DNA from: CAVALG01 sp963630555
Lineage (GTDB): Bacteria > Bacillota > Clostridia > Oscillospirales > Acutalibacteraceae
Reading direction: 5' to 3'
NCBI GenBank assembly: GCA_963630555.1
Contig: CAVGND010000024.1
Span: 1 to 27,821, forward strand
Length of the DNA: 27,821 bases
The position numbers and the translations under genes are program-made. The notes below the pieces were generated by a model. That model did no database searches. It saw only the letters and a program-made list of their open reading frames with translations, and was not told where the DNA came from. Within the stretch, counting starts at the first letter, position 1; each line of letters begins with the position of its first letter. Of this stretch, positions 1 through 7,354 are shown piece after piece.

Positions 1-1474
1 CCCTTGCCGCAACATTGCCGCCGCCGTCATACTCGATGACCTCAACCTCATCGGCGCCGTCCGTAACGCTCAATTTCGGCGTAAAGACGATTTGCTGCGG
101 GTCTTTGTTCGCCTGAATGAATATTGTGAACTTAAATTCGCCGCCGTAATTCACCGTGAATTCCTGTTCCCCGTATGTTGTTAGTGCGTGATTTTCTGCA
201 CCGGTAGTGCGGGTAATCTGCGAATAATATGACCCGTAGGAGCAGCCGCTCGGGTTGCCCGAATAGGTGTATTTTACCCCCGTATCGAGATTGACTGTGC
301 AGACGCTGAAGTTGAGGGTTTCGGTCGTTCTGCTGTTGATATTGACGACGATTTTACCGTCGCTTTCAACCGTCCCCGTGACAACTCCGTCCGCAAAACT
401 GAACTCGTCGGACAGTATATTAAAAATTTTCGGGAAAATGTTTTTTGAAACGGTAATTTCCGGCTCGTGGGTGACGGGGCTTGCGTCGTTTATTTGCACA
501 CTCCGACCGCTGACCGTCTTTTTCACCGCATTTGCGGACAGGTTGCCCTGCTCCGCCCTCACCGTTTCCATGGTTTTTTCGGAACTCCAGAGAATAGTCG
601 GGCTTTCGTCCGGAAATTCATCCCACAAGAACGCACTCCCGGCACCCCCCGAATCGTCCTGTTTCACCAATAAAGCCTGAGCAAACTTTACGGAACTCGG
701 GTCTATGCTGTTTTCGGACGAACGGGCGGCGAACCGCTTATCCGCGTCGGTTTTTGAATAGGTTTCGTCCTTCGCATAGGTTTCGGTTTTTTTGTAAAAG
801 TTGTTCGGGTTGACCGTTTCGGCACTCGCCGCCGCTGCCGCCGCGCTTTCCGCTGCATTTTCCGCGCTTGCCTCGGCTTCGTCGGCTTTCGCTTCCGCTC
901 TGACATAATATCCCGCCGTCCTTTCGACGCTGACTGCCGCCGCCGTTTCGCTTTCCGCCGCCGCTGCGGCACTTGCTGCCGCCGAATCTTTAAGGTTTTT
1001 AAGTTCCGTGCGGGTCGCGCCCTGTGCGTCCGTGATTTCATCAAGCAGTTTTTCCGCCGCCGCTACGGTGTTGCCGCACTCCGCCAAAGCGGTTTCAAGC
1101 GGTTGAAGCGAGCCTTTTATTATCTCGGGCGGCTCGCCGAGCGGGGACACCGCCACATTCAGCGAAAACAGGGCGCTGCGTATTACCATAACCGGTACGC
1201 TGTCAACAAGTTTGTAACCGATTAGTTGGCAGGATATTGACGGCGGCCGCAGAGCCGAGCCGGGCAGCGTGTAGGTTATTTTTCCGTCAGTCGGGGTGAG
1301 CCGCTCGGAAACATAGCCGTCTATATTCATTTTATAATATTCGCAATTTTCCGAAAATGTGACGGCAGGCGTGATTTCAAGGCAGGTCGCAAGATGTTCG
1401 CCGTAGTACCCGGCGTCGCTGCCGTCAAGGCTTACGGCGCCTGTTCCGTCAACGGTAACTGTTATTTTTTTCAT
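1..1474 (-). CDS. Phage tail fibre / baseplate (BppU-like N-terminus), partial
   Basis: The frame is open from an ATG at 1474 to the window edge, giving 491 visible residues and no stop, so the C-terminus lies outside. A GGAGGT ribosome binding site sits just upstream of the ATG. Residues 1-110 form a beta-rich domain that resembles the N-terminal domain of phage baseplate upper proteins. Residues 120-220 are Ala/Glu-rich with coiled-coil character. Around 224-250 there is a short Tyr-Thr-Lys repeat (KKTETYAKDETYSKTDADKRF) of the kind seen in tail fibres, and the rest is a beta-rich, probably receptor-binding region. In an intact phage this protein would sit at the tail tip. Here the tail genes that should precede it are absent, and a non-coding stretch with DnaA boxes lies upstream instead. 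The family call is from pattern recognition; the phage origin is likely, the exact subfamily uncertain. Confidence 0.65.
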   Translation of the reverse strand, partial: MKKITVTVDGTGAVSLDGSDAGYYGEHLATCLEITPAVTFSENCEYYKMNIDGYVSERLTPTDGKITYTLPGSALRPPSISCQLIGYKLVDSVPVMVIRSALFSLNVAVSPLGEPPEIIKGSLQPLETALAECGNTVAAAEKLLDEITDAQGATRTELKNLKDSAAASAAAAAESETAAAVSVERTAGYYVRAEAKADEAEASAENAAESAAAAAASAETVNPNNFYKKTETYAKDETYSKTDADKRFAARSSENSIDPSSVKFAQALLVKQDDSGGAGSAFLWDEFPDESPTILWSSEKTMETVRAEQGNLSANAVKKTVSGRSVQINDASPVTHEPEITVSKNIFPKIFNILSDEFSFADGVVTGTVESDGKIVVNINSRTTETLNFSVCTVNLDTGVKYTYSGNPSGCSYGSYYSQITRTTGAENHALTTYGEQEFTVNYGGEFKFTIFIQANKDPQQIVFTPKLSVTDGADEVEVIEYDGGGNVAAR

Positions 1475-1776
1475 ATTTACCTCCGTTTTATTTTGCGTTT
1501 CGGGTGTATGGCTGATGCCGGATATCGGGATTTAAAACTTGGGTTTCGGGGTGGATTTGGCGGGCGGCAAGGGGGCAAGTGCGTGCCGTTAGAGGGCGGT
1601 GGGACGCAAGAGAGGTTGAGAAACAGCGTCGGTTTGCAAATTCAGAACCGCCGCAGCAATTTTCAAACATCAGAATTTAACCTTAAAATTTACTTATTTT
1701 GGTAATATTTTTTTGCCGTCCGCATTTTTAGGATATTCTGCCGACTCCTGCTTTAAAGCCATTTTCACGCGGAAAA
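1475..1776. other. Non-coding stretch upstream of the tail-fibre gene
   Basis: Only short, low-quality open frames occur here and I see no credible gene. Around 1566-1605 there is a degenerate copy of a repeat segment (GGCAAG..., AAGTGC, then a T/CCGT core) that recurs at 2402-2430 and in weaker form near 11060. This suggests the stretch is made partly of dispersed intergenic repeats. No tail, lysis or integrase gene is detectable. Confidence 0.5.
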
Positions 1777-1800
1777 AATTATACATTAAAATGTATAATT
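1777..1800. repeat. Perfect inverted repeat, 10-bp arms
   Basis: AATTATACAT and ATGTATAATT flank a TAAA spacer. The repeat lies about 30 bp before the first DnaA box of the adjacent cluster. It could be an operator or a structured element of the origin. Its role is not known. Confidence 0.5.
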
Positions 1801-1831
1801 CGGTATTATGTAAACCGGTAAAACCTGTGAG

Positions 1832-1985
1832 TTATCCACTTTATCCACACAGTTATCCACATTTTTTTGATTTTCCACCCCAAAAATCCACTTATACAGG
1901 CGTTTTTACAAAAAATTTATGTTGATAACCGTGTGGATAATGTGGAAGAAAATTTTATACATAAATTAAAAAAATAATTTATGTA
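1832..1985. other. oriC: DnaA-box cluster with AT-rich segment, putative upstream oriC half
   Basis: Five DnaA-box-like 9-mers fall within 110 bp. Plus-strand copies are TTATCCACT at 1832-1840, TTATCCACA at 1841-1849 and TTATCCACA at 1853-1861. Minus-strand copies are TTATCAACA at 1920-1928 and TTATCCACA at 1932-1940. An almost pure A/T run follows (1949-1985) and could serve as an unwinding element. Perfect consensus boxes at this density are the signature of a Firmicutes origin. Many Firmicutes have a bipartite oriC, with one cluster upstream of dnaA and one between dnaA and dnaN. The second cluster is present here at 11172-11240. This cluster lies about 7.7 kb from dnaA instead of immediately upstream, with phage head genes between. 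That it still functions as an origin is inference. Confidence 0.75.
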
Positions 1986-2083
1986 AATGGAATTTTAAGG
2001 TATAAAATCGGCGGCTGTTTAGACTGCGGGTTCGGAAGGGGGCGTTTTGATAACAGGCGGCGAGTTGATGTTGCGGATATTTT

Positions 2084-2286
2084 TCTCTCCCTCCGTCACG
2101 GCTTTGCCTCGGTCAGGTGGTTAACCGTTAGTCTTAGTTATCTCTCCCTCCGTCTTTGCCTGCGGCAAAGACACCTCTCGGCTGCCGCCTCGGTCGGTGG
2201 TTACTGTTAGTCTTAGTTATCTCTCCCTCCGAGTTTTGACCTACGGTCAAAACCCACCTCCCTCGTCAGAGGGAGGCAAGAGTTTG
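2084..2286. repeat. Three tandem composite repeat units with 9-3-9 hairpins
   Basis: Units begin at 2084, 2141 and 2220, each opening with TCTCTCCCTCCG. The first two end with GTTAGTCTTAGTTA. Unit 2 contains GTCTTTGCC-TGC-GGCAAAGAC (2152-2172). Unit 3 contains GTTTTGACC-TAC-GGTCAAAAC (2233-2253). The hairpin geometry is the same while the bases change in compensating fashion. Unit 1 keeps only a degenerate form. The last unit ends in CCTCCCTC...GAGGGAGGCAAGAG, a further inverted repeat. It looks like a dispersed, structure-conserving intergenic element. No coding frame is credible. Confidence 0.7.
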
Positions 2287-2323
2287 AGAACCGCCGTCAA
2301 CGCTCAAACTCCCGCCTATCACA

Positions 2324-2400
2324 TCTACAGTCTAATGTCTACAGTCTAAAGTCTAGTACACCACATCTAATGTCTAACGTCTACAGTCTAACGTCTAGAA
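2324..2400. repeat. Heptameric array, TCTAACG-type
   Basis: Degenerate 7-bp units run in register: TCTACAG, TCTAATG, TCTACAG, TCTAAAG, then after a short gap TCTAATG, TCTAACG, TCTACAG, TCTAACG, TCTAGAA. The same heptamer family recurs in the dnaA-dnaN gap at about 11094-11142. The fixed period with drifting sequence points to slippage-type expansion. Confidence 0.8.
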
Positions 2401-2471
2401 CGGCAAGAGTAAGTGCATACCGTCAGCGGTTAAAGCGCCGCACATCGCAACCTGAAATTCAACACCTGACC

Positions 2472-2522
2472 CATAATTTATAATTCATAATTCTTAATTC
2501 ATAATTCTTAATTCTTAATTCG
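2472..2522. repeat. Heptameric array, TCATAAT/TCTTAAT-type
   Basis: Seven consecutive 7-bp units (TTATAAT, TCATAAT, TCTTAAT and variants) end about 12 bp from the stop codon of the neighbouring phage gene. Similar AATTC-containing heptamers occur at 6096-6153 and 7278-7350, also at borders of phage genes. Confidence 0.8.
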
Positions 2523-2533
2523 CTACGCCGCTC

Positions 2534-2959
2534 TTACTCCAACTTTGCGCGCATAAAGCGAACGGTTGTGCTGCAAGGCAGGCAGACCGCCGCAAGCGCC
2601 GTTGAAAATTCAAGTTCATCGCAGGTTATCTCGGTTGCGAAACCGCTGTTTTTGCGGATTATGTTACAAACCTTCTCGAAAAGTGCCGCCAGCGTTTCGC
2701 CCTTTTCCTTTTTCGGGGCATAAATTCGGATGCTGATGTCCAGCGTAATCCAGTCGTTACCCAAATTAAGGTACTGCACGTCGTCCTCGGTTTTGGGCTT
2801 GATTGAGAAGTGTTTCGGCCCCACGATTATTGCCGGGCGGCGCAACGGCATATCGTGCCGCACGCCATAAAAAGCCGTTTTTACATCCACGCCCGACAGT
2901 TCGCTGCTTTTTTCAAGCATATTTTTAATTATCAAAATATCGTTATACAAACTCGGCAC
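2534..2959 (-). CDS. Phage tail-completion / tail-terminator-like protein
   Basis: This 141-residue protein is the last gene of the head module and overlaps the gene before it by 17 bp, consistent with translational coupling. It starts with an amphipathic helical stretch (residues 1-20). An alternating alpha/beta pattern follows that resembles the small neck or tail-terminator proteins that cap the tail tube and join it to the head. The position after major capsid, adaptor and stopper-like genes matches that slot in siphophage and myophage head-to-tail gene orders. There is no diagnostic motif, so the role rests on size, fold impression and synteny. The gene that would normally come next, a tail tube or sheath protein, is missing. 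Confidence 0.55.
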   Translation of the reverse strand: MPSLYNDILIIKNMLEKSSELSGVDVKTAFYGVRHDMPLRRPAIIVGPKHFSIKPKTEDDVQYLNLGNDWITLDISIRIYAPKKEKGETLAALFEKVCNIIRKNSGFATEITCDELEFSTALAAVCLPCSTTVRFMRAKLE

Positions 2960-3299
2960 CTCCGTTTAAATATCGCGGCACAAGCACCGCACGCATATAA
3001 ATCGGCTCCTCGCCTATGAACATACGGTCGGCACGCTTTATCATATACGCGCGGCCGCCGTCGCTTATAACGGCGGAGTCGATGTCAAGACTTATATCCG
3101 GGTCGGCGGGGCCGATATAAAGCAGGCAGGTGTTGTCGTGCAGTCCCAAATCGTAGTTTTCGTAGTCAAGGTACATCTTATTCTGGTAGCGCAGGGGCTG
3201 CAAAAACGCATTGACGGCGTGGCTCTGCGTCCCGATTTTTATTGTCAGCGGCTTGCCGTACCGCTCAAGCACCGATTCAAAAATCCGCTTTTTGGTCAA
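2943..3299 (-). CDS. Phage head-tail joining (neck/stopper-like) protein
   Basis: I place the start at a TTG at 3299 because a GGGGGG ribosome binding site at 3307-3312 lies 7 bp upstream. The upstream extension in the same frame merely shadows the previous gene. The product is 118 residues (begins MTKKRIFESVLERYG) and beta-rich. It overlaps the upstream adaptor gene by 23 bp and the downstream gene by 17 bp, a tightly coupled arrangement. Proteins of this size between the adaptor and the tail-terminator usually act as the stopper that closes the portal channel. That assignment is from gene order, not from a recognised motif. Confidence 0.55.
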   Translation of the reverse strand: MTKKRIFESVLERYGKPLTIKIGTQSHAVNAFLQPLRYQNKMYLDYENYDLGLHDNTCLLYIGPADPDISLDIDSAVISDGGRAYMIKRADRMFIGEEPIYMRAVLVPRYLNGGAEFV

Positions 3300-3672
3300 A
3301 ATAATACCCCCCGACCGAGCAGGCGACCCCCTCGCCCCGTTTAAACAGGTGGCGAATGCCGGAAAGAGCGTCGTCCAGCAGTTGTTTTGCCGCTTCAAGC
3401 GATGTGCCGCTCGGTTTGACCGAAATGTCGCCGGCTTTAAATTCCGGCTGCGGGTCAAGTTCGTTTTTAATCCTGAACCGATACGCCGCAAGGCACCCTG
3501 CGGCATAGCACAGCGCGGCGTGATTTTTTGCGATGTCCGCCCCGTCGCTCAGCCTGCCGCAGACCGAGTCTGCCGCACTTTTACAAAGCAGGGCAGCCTC
3601 ACCGGCGGCTGCGCCGCCGGTGAGCGCCCCGAAAACCTGCGCCACTTCGTTGGCGTTAAGACAGGTGTTCAT
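3277..3672 (-). CDS. Phage head-tail adaptor (gp6-like connector)
   Basis: This 131-residue, mostly helical protein directly follows the major capsid gene with a 16-bp gap. The pattern NANEVAQVFGALTG near the N-terminus, helical repeats, an Ala/Cys-rich central helix (residues 48-65) and a C-terminal helix matches the small four-helix adaptor proteins that bind below the portal ring. In this family the adaptor extends the portal channel to the stopper protein. The several cysteines are unusual for a connector. Family assignment is moderately secure by fold pattern and synteny. Confidence 0.6.
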   Translation of the reverse strand: MNTCLNANEVAQVFGALTGGAAAGEAALLCKSAADSVCGRLSDGADIAKNHAALCYAAGCLAAYRFRIKNELDPQPEFKAGDISVKPSGTSLEAAKQLLDDALSGIRHLFKRGEGVACSVGGYYFDQKADF

Positions 3673-3688
3673 AAGGCGTTACCTCCGG

Positions 3689-4699
3689 TTATTTTATTTT
3701 AAGAACCGCGCTGGCGTCGGCAAATATTTTGGCAAAGCCGGTTGTGGTCGTGATAGCCGCGCGTTCAAGCTGGCGGTCGATAAGTTTGTCGTAATCGACC
3801 GAAATATTCCCCGCTATTACCATTTCGAGCGCACCCGACGAATCAAGACCGATAATCTTGTCGTCCGGGCAGGCGGAGGACTTGATAATGCGTGCCCCGA
3901 GCGGATTGCCCGGCTTGCCCGTACCCGCGAAATTTACGCCGGTAAGCGGATTTTTGAACTCCTCAAGCTGCATAACCTTAAGCATTGTGGCGGGGGACAT
4001 TATAAGCACGTTCATCTCGTGCGGGTCGAGTTTGTTGATAAGGTTCAAAAGGTCGGCGTAGGCAACCGTGCCCGAAGCGGCGGTTTCGATAACAGGCGCT
4101 GCGTTGTCGTTGCCGTCGCCGTTTATAAGCACGTCGACAGCGTCCTTAAACTGGCAGCGGGCGATGTATGCGCCGATCTGTTTAAGCGTGACCGTGAAAA
4201 GGTCAATACGCTGAAATTTAAGCGCCTCGTAAGAGGCTACCAGCATTCGTCCGCGCTTTTTAAGCCCGACAAGATTTTCCTGTGTTTTAATAACCGTCTG
4301 CGGTATGTAGGCACCCTCGCCCACCTCGGCAAGTTCCTTGTCGTCGCTGCCCGGAACGGAGGCGATTGTGCGGTAATCCAGGCTGTTTATAAGGGTTGTG
4401 GAGGCTACTATATGCGGCAAAAAGTCGGACTCCTCAATGCCTTGCCTTACCGCTCTTGACACGTATTCGGGGAATAATGCAGCCGACGCCGAGGTCGAAA
4501 AAAACTTGTTTATACTGTCCGAGCCCGCGCCGTTCACCTTTATATTAAAGCGTTTAAGCTGCCTGCCGAATGCGTCAAGCCCGTCAAACTCGGTGCCCTC
4601 ATACCCGACGCTCGGGTCTTTTTCTTCCAGTATTTCCGAAAAACTCTTTTTCGGGTTGGAATACATACTTTTTTCAAGCGTTACATTTTCAAATGACAT
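3689..4699 (-). CDS. Phage major capsid protein (HK97-fold type)
   Basis: This 336-residue protein has a good ribosome binding site (AAAGGAG) 5' of its ATG. It shows the expected layout: a charged N-terminal arm (residues 1-60), a long spine-helix region (about 80-100), a central A-domain-like block (HEMNVLIMSPATML, about 230-245) and a C-terminal segment ending in TTTTGFAKIFADASAVLKI. It follows the decoration gene by about 40 bp and precedes the adaptor, the canonical position for the shell protein. The frame is uninterrupted and of normal length, so the gene itself is not decayed. The protein would assemble the icosahedral shell on the scaffold encoded upstream. Confidence 0.85.
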   Translation of the reverse strand: MSFENVTLEKSMYSNPKKSFSEILEEKDPSVGYEGTEFDGLDAFGRQLKRFNIKVNGAGSDSINKFFSTSASAALFPEYVSRAVRQGIEESDFLPHIVASTTLINSLDYRTIASVPGSDDKELAEVGEGAYIPQTVIKTQENLVGLKKRGRMLVASYEALKFQRIDLFTVTLKQIGAYIARCQFKDAVDVLINGDGNDNAAPVIETAASGTVAYADLLNLINKLDPHEMNVLIMSPATMLKVMQLEEFKNPLTGVNFAGTGKPGNPLGARIIKSSACPDDKIIGLDSSGALEMVIAGNISVDYDKLIDRQLERAAITTTTGFAKIFADASAVLKIK

Positions 4700-4741
4700 A
4701 ATTTCAATCTCCTTTTACTGTAAAGCGTGGTCGGCTGCGGT

Positions 4742-5080
4742 TTAAAAAATAAATCCGCAGACGCCGTTTGTCGTGTCGAGTTCAAGTATTTTTACATCAA
4801 CGCCCTTTGCGCTTTTAACGCCGCCGTTTGCGTCGGCGGCAAGGGTGGTAACGCCGAGCGTCGGAGCGGTCGTGCCCGAATACGGCATCTTCGCATAGCC
4901 CGACACCTGAACAACGGCAATATCGCCGCGAACCGAGGTTACAATGCCGCAGAATGCGTCGCCGTCGGCGCATTTCGCAACGGTGCCGTTTGCCGATACC
5001 TTGACCGCCATGCCCGCGGCAAGGCTGCCCGAAGCCTTGAATGTAAGGTGCTTTTCGTTAAATCCTTTGTAACTTATCAT
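4742..5080 (-). CDS. Phage capsid decoration / head-stabilising protein
   Basis: This 112-residue, beta-rich, Gly/Ala/Val-dominated protein has no signal peptide or membrane segment. It lies between the protease-scaffold gene and the major capsid gene, the usual slot for trimeric decoration proteins such as lambda gpD or DUF2190-type cement proteins. The pattern of short strands with AAGMAVKVSANGTVAKCADGD near the N-terminus fits that small barrel type. It is intact with a clear ATG. The function is inferred from position and composition. Confidence 0.6.
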   Translation of the reverse strand: MISYKGFNEKHLTFKASGSLAAGMAVKVSANGTVAKCADGDAFCGIVTSVRGDIAVVQVSGYAKMPYSGTTAPTLGVTTLAADANGGVKSAKGVDVKILELDTTNGVCGFIF

Positions 5081-5101
5081 AGTCTTTAATTCCTTCCTTT
5101 T

Positions 5102-5458
5102 TTAAAATGAGAATGCGCTGTTTGGGTTTTTGCCGCCTGCCGATTTGCGGCGCCCCGACGCTTTAAGCTGCGGCTTTGCGCCCTCGTTTCGGCGTGACGC
5201 CGCCGCAAACAGTTTAAAAAGTTCCGCGCCGTCCATTCGGTCGATAACCGCGGACAAAAGCGCCGCCGATTCCTCGTCCTGCGAGGTTAAAAATTTGCTG
5301 AGCAGTTGTTTTTTTCGCTCGGCTAAAAATTGCTTTGCGGCGTCCGCCGCAGCCGCCGCGTTTTCAAGGTGTTTTGCAACCTGCCTGCACTGCTCCGCCG
5401 TCAGCGTTATATCGCCGTCGGCATTTTTTAAGGATTTGATGAGCTCATCGGTTTTCAT
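5102..5458 (-). CDS. Nested capsid scaffold protein (internal start)
   Basis: Within the protease-scaffold gene, an ATG at 5458 is preceded by a strong GGAGGG ribosome binding site about 5 bp upstream. It would give a free 118-residue scaffold (MKTDELIKSLKNADGD...) in the same frame. The product is helical and Ala/Lys-rich, with a basic C-terminus (GRRKSAGGK). This mirrors lambda C/Nu3, where the scaffold is translated from inside the protease gene so that many scaffold copies are made per protease. The start and ribosome binding site are visible; production of the short form is inference. Confidence 0.55.
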   Translation of the reverse strand: MKTDELIKSLKNADGDITLTAEQCRQVAKHLENAAAAADAAKQFLAERKKQLLSKFLTSQDEESAALLSAVIDRMDGAELFKLFAAASRRNEGAKPQLKASGRRKSAGGKNPNSAFSF

Positions 5459-5998
5459 AATTCCCTCCGTTTTTTCTTTAAAAGATTTTGTAACCCCGGC
5501 TTTCGGCTGCGCCGGTACGGCGACAAACGACCATTCGTAAGCGTCGGTCGGGTCACAGAGTTCAAAAAAGCAGCGTTTTTCGGCGCCGCCTTCGTTGTAA
5601 ATCCGCCCTTTAATGTGTCCGCACCCTTTGCCCGAGCCGCAAATCGAGCAGACCTGCCGCCTGCAGCTGCACCCAACGCTGACCTCTTTTTTTATGCCGG
5701 AATCTATCTCCAGCATAAGTTTTTCGTTGGATTTTGAGCGGGGCATATAGGCGCGTGCCTTCAGCCGTGTGTAGGGCTGCCCGTCCGCCGTTAAAGCGCC
5801 GTCAACCGTTTCCGTTTCGGCGGCAAAAATGCGGGCGCACTGGTCGGCGGAGCGCTGCGAATGGTCGGATATACCCGTCTTGCCAACAAAAAGCCGCGCA
5901 AGCGTTTTAAGCGACCCGACCGTGAATCTCTCGTTGTCACGGTCGATGTCGTTGTCGCATAATACAACCGTGAAACAGTAAAGTTCCTCGGCGGTCAT
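5102..5998 (-). CDS. Prohead protease with C-terminal scaffold
   Basis: The visible ATG at 5998 gives 298 residues. Residues 1-175 are a capsid maturation protease with candidate catalytic His46 (GISDHSQRS) and Ser107 or Ser111 (KKEVSVGCS). A Cys-rich insert (Cys110, 112, 117, 120, 126, His128) looks metal-binding. Residues 181-298 are helical and basic, typical of scaffold. The open frame continues 34 codons further upstream (to 6100) and encodes a sequence I expect from the true N-terminus (FTEKGILCAGETPNEKELELINRF split over 6000-6085), but it contains no ATG, GTG or TTG. The coding start appears to have been lost where the heptameric repeat at 6096 begins, unless an ATT at 6098-6100 is used. 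Translation from 5998 would lack a strong ribosome binding site. The gene may therefore be compromised. Confidence 0.75.
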   Translation of the reverse strand: MTAEELYCFTVVLCDNDIDRDNERFTVGSLKTLARLFVGKTGISDHSQRSADQCARIFAAETETVDGALTADGQPYTRLKARAYMPRSKSNEKLMLEIDSGIKKEVSVGCSCRRQVCSICGSGKGCGHIKGRIYNEGGAEKRCFFELCDPTDAYEWSFVAVPAQPKAGVTKSFKEKTEGIMKTDELIKSLKNADGDITLTAEQCRQVAKHLENAAAAADAAKQFLAERKKQLLSKFLTSQDEESAALLSAVIDRMDGAELFKLFAAASRRNEGAKPQLKASGRRKSAGGKNPNSAFSF

Positions 5999-6095
5999 CT
6001 TCCGCCGTGTAAAGCGGTTGATGAGTTCAAGTTCCTTTTCGTTCGGGGTTTCCCCCGCGCAAAGTATCCCTTTTTCCGTAAAATCACACCCTTTT

Positions 6096-6153
6096 TTAAT
6101 TCATAATTCGTAGTTCATAATTCATAGTTCCCAACTCCTGACTTCTAATTCAT
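6096..6153. repeat. Heptameric array at portal-protease junction
   Basis: Seven-bp units in register (TTAATTC, ATAATTC, GTAGTTC, ATAATTC, ATAGTTC, CCAACTC, CTGACTT, CTAATTC) fill the whole gap between the portal and protease genes. On the portal side the array overlaps the final codons and stop. On the other side it abuts the point where the protease reading frame loses its start codon. Confidence 0.8.
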
Positions 6154-7263
6154 AACCGCCTCGTCCGGGTGCGTTCCTTCAAGTGCGTCGGCTTGGGCGT
6201 TATACAGCCTGGCTCGGGCAAGTTCAACCTCATCTTGCAGCGAAATATCGTTCCAATCCACGCGGAAATCGCAAAAATACCCCTCCCGCAGCAGAAATTC
6301 GCGGCAAATTCGGGTTACGGTCGGCGTCAGCACCGTGCGGTAATGCTCCAGTTCGCTTGTCAGAATATCCGCCTGCTGGGACGACATTCGCTCGGTAGTC
6401 GACCACGAAAGCCCGAGCACAAACGGCGGCAGACCGGTCTTTGCGACTATCTGTTCAAGCAATTGCTGAACCGGAATTTCGGAATCGAGCGTCGGGCTTT
6501 CGGCACCTATGACCTTGACCCCGATATCGCCGACCGCCACAAAATCCCTTACCGAACTTTTGTCGTTCATCGTGCGTGACCATTCCTCGGCAATCCTCTC
6601 GGCGCAGTCTTCGGGCAGGTTATCGCCGTCCTTCGGGCGGTATGTGACCGCATACCGCAGGTTGCCCGCACGCTCCCAATTGACCCCGACGCAGTTGAAT
6701 ATTTTAAGCAGAATTTCGCTCACAAACGGCAATCCGTCCAAAAGCGAGCGCCCGAGCGGGTGCTGCGGCGTGGGGTCAAGCGCCGTTACGAGTATGCGTT
6801 CGGGGTGCGGCAGCGGAACGCCCGGCTCGACCGTTATTTGCGGCAGAAACGGGTCGTCCCCTACCGAAATGTTGACGTTTCTCAGGTCGGCATTGTACAG
6901 TCCGCGCATCTGTCCGTCACGCCCTATCACCATTTCGGCAACCGCCGTGCCGTAGGTCAAAAGGTCGTCAAGATAGGCGGAAACAAAGCTGTCAATCCCC
7001 TTTGAGGCGGGCCCTGTCGGTATGTCGGACAAAAAGCCGTTCAGCGCACGCAGCGCCTTCGGGTCGTCGCACTCTATCCGCACGTTGCCCACAAGGCGTA
7101 TGATTTTAAGAATCGCCGCGTCAATTATCGGGATGGACTTTCGCATAGCCTCGAACAGCCGCAGGTCGGTGCGCCCGAATGCGGCGGCGGACGAAAATTC
7201 ACGCCCGCTTCCCGCCGTCATCGGCGCCGCCTTTCTTCCCTTTTTTTCTTTAAACAGTTTCAA
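6145..7263 (-). CDS. Phage portal protein
   Basis: The 372-residue product begins at a TTG (7263). An AAGGTGG ribosome binding site 9 bp upstream decides this start; no ATG fits. The protein would form the dodecameric ring at one capsid vertex through which DNA enters and leaves. Features include a helical N-terminal clip/wing region, a beta-rich stretch with the conserved-looking NLRYAVTYRPKDG (about 205-217), and the C-terminal stem/crown region (GLPPFVLGLSWSTTERMSSQ, then ELEHYRTVLTPTV). It is slightly shorter than many portals, as in other compact clostridial phage modules. The last codons and stop lie inside a heptameric repeat array, so the natural C-terminus may have been altered. Confidence 0.8.
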   Translation of the reverse strand: MKLFKEKKGRKAAPMTAGSGREFSSAAAFGRTDLRLFEAMRKSIPIIDAAILKIIRLVGNVRIECDDPKALRALNGFLSDIPTGPASKGIDSFVSAYLDDLLTYGTAVAEMVIGRDGQMRGLYNADLRNVNISVGDDPFLPQITVEPGVPLPHPERILVTALDPTPQHPLGRSLLDGLPFVSEILLKIFNCVGVNWERAGNLRYAVTYRPKDGDNLPEDCAERIAEEWSRTMNDKSSVRDFVAVGDIGVKVIGAESPTLDSEIPVQQLLEQIVAKTGLPPFVLGLSWSTTERMSSQQADILTSELEHYRTVLTPTVTRICREFLLREGYFCDFRVDWNDISLQDEVELARARLYNAQADALEGTHPDEAVMN

Positions 7264-7277
7264 ATTATCAAACCACC

Positions 7278-7350
7278 TTTTTCACAATTCATAATTCACA
7301 ATTCACTGTTCACTAACTACTAACCACTATCCGCTATTCAAACTCCTGAC
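7278..7350. repeat. Heptameric array at terminase-portal junction
   Basis: Units run in 7-bp register: TTCACAA, TTCATAA, TTCACAA, TTCACTG, TTCACTA, ACTACTA, ACCACTA, TCCGCTA, TTCAAAC. The array fills the gap between the large terminase stop and the portal ribosome binding site and shows clear drift along its length. Confidence 0.8.
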
Positions 7351-7354
7351 TCCT

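Noticed and set aside
703..1044. Arg/Lys-rich 113-codon open frame on the minus strand
   Set aside because: It is an out-of-frame shadow of the Ala-rich tail-fibre coding region and has no ribosome binding site.
1488..1670. 60-codon minus-strand frame upstream of the tail-fibre gene
   Set aside because: It has no ribosome binding site and overlaps a dispersed repeat segment; composition does not look like a protein.
3211..4459. Long plus-strand open frames over the capsid and adaptor genes
   Set aside because: They are antisense to well-supported phage genes, lack ribosome binding sites and have low-complexity, non-protein-like composition.
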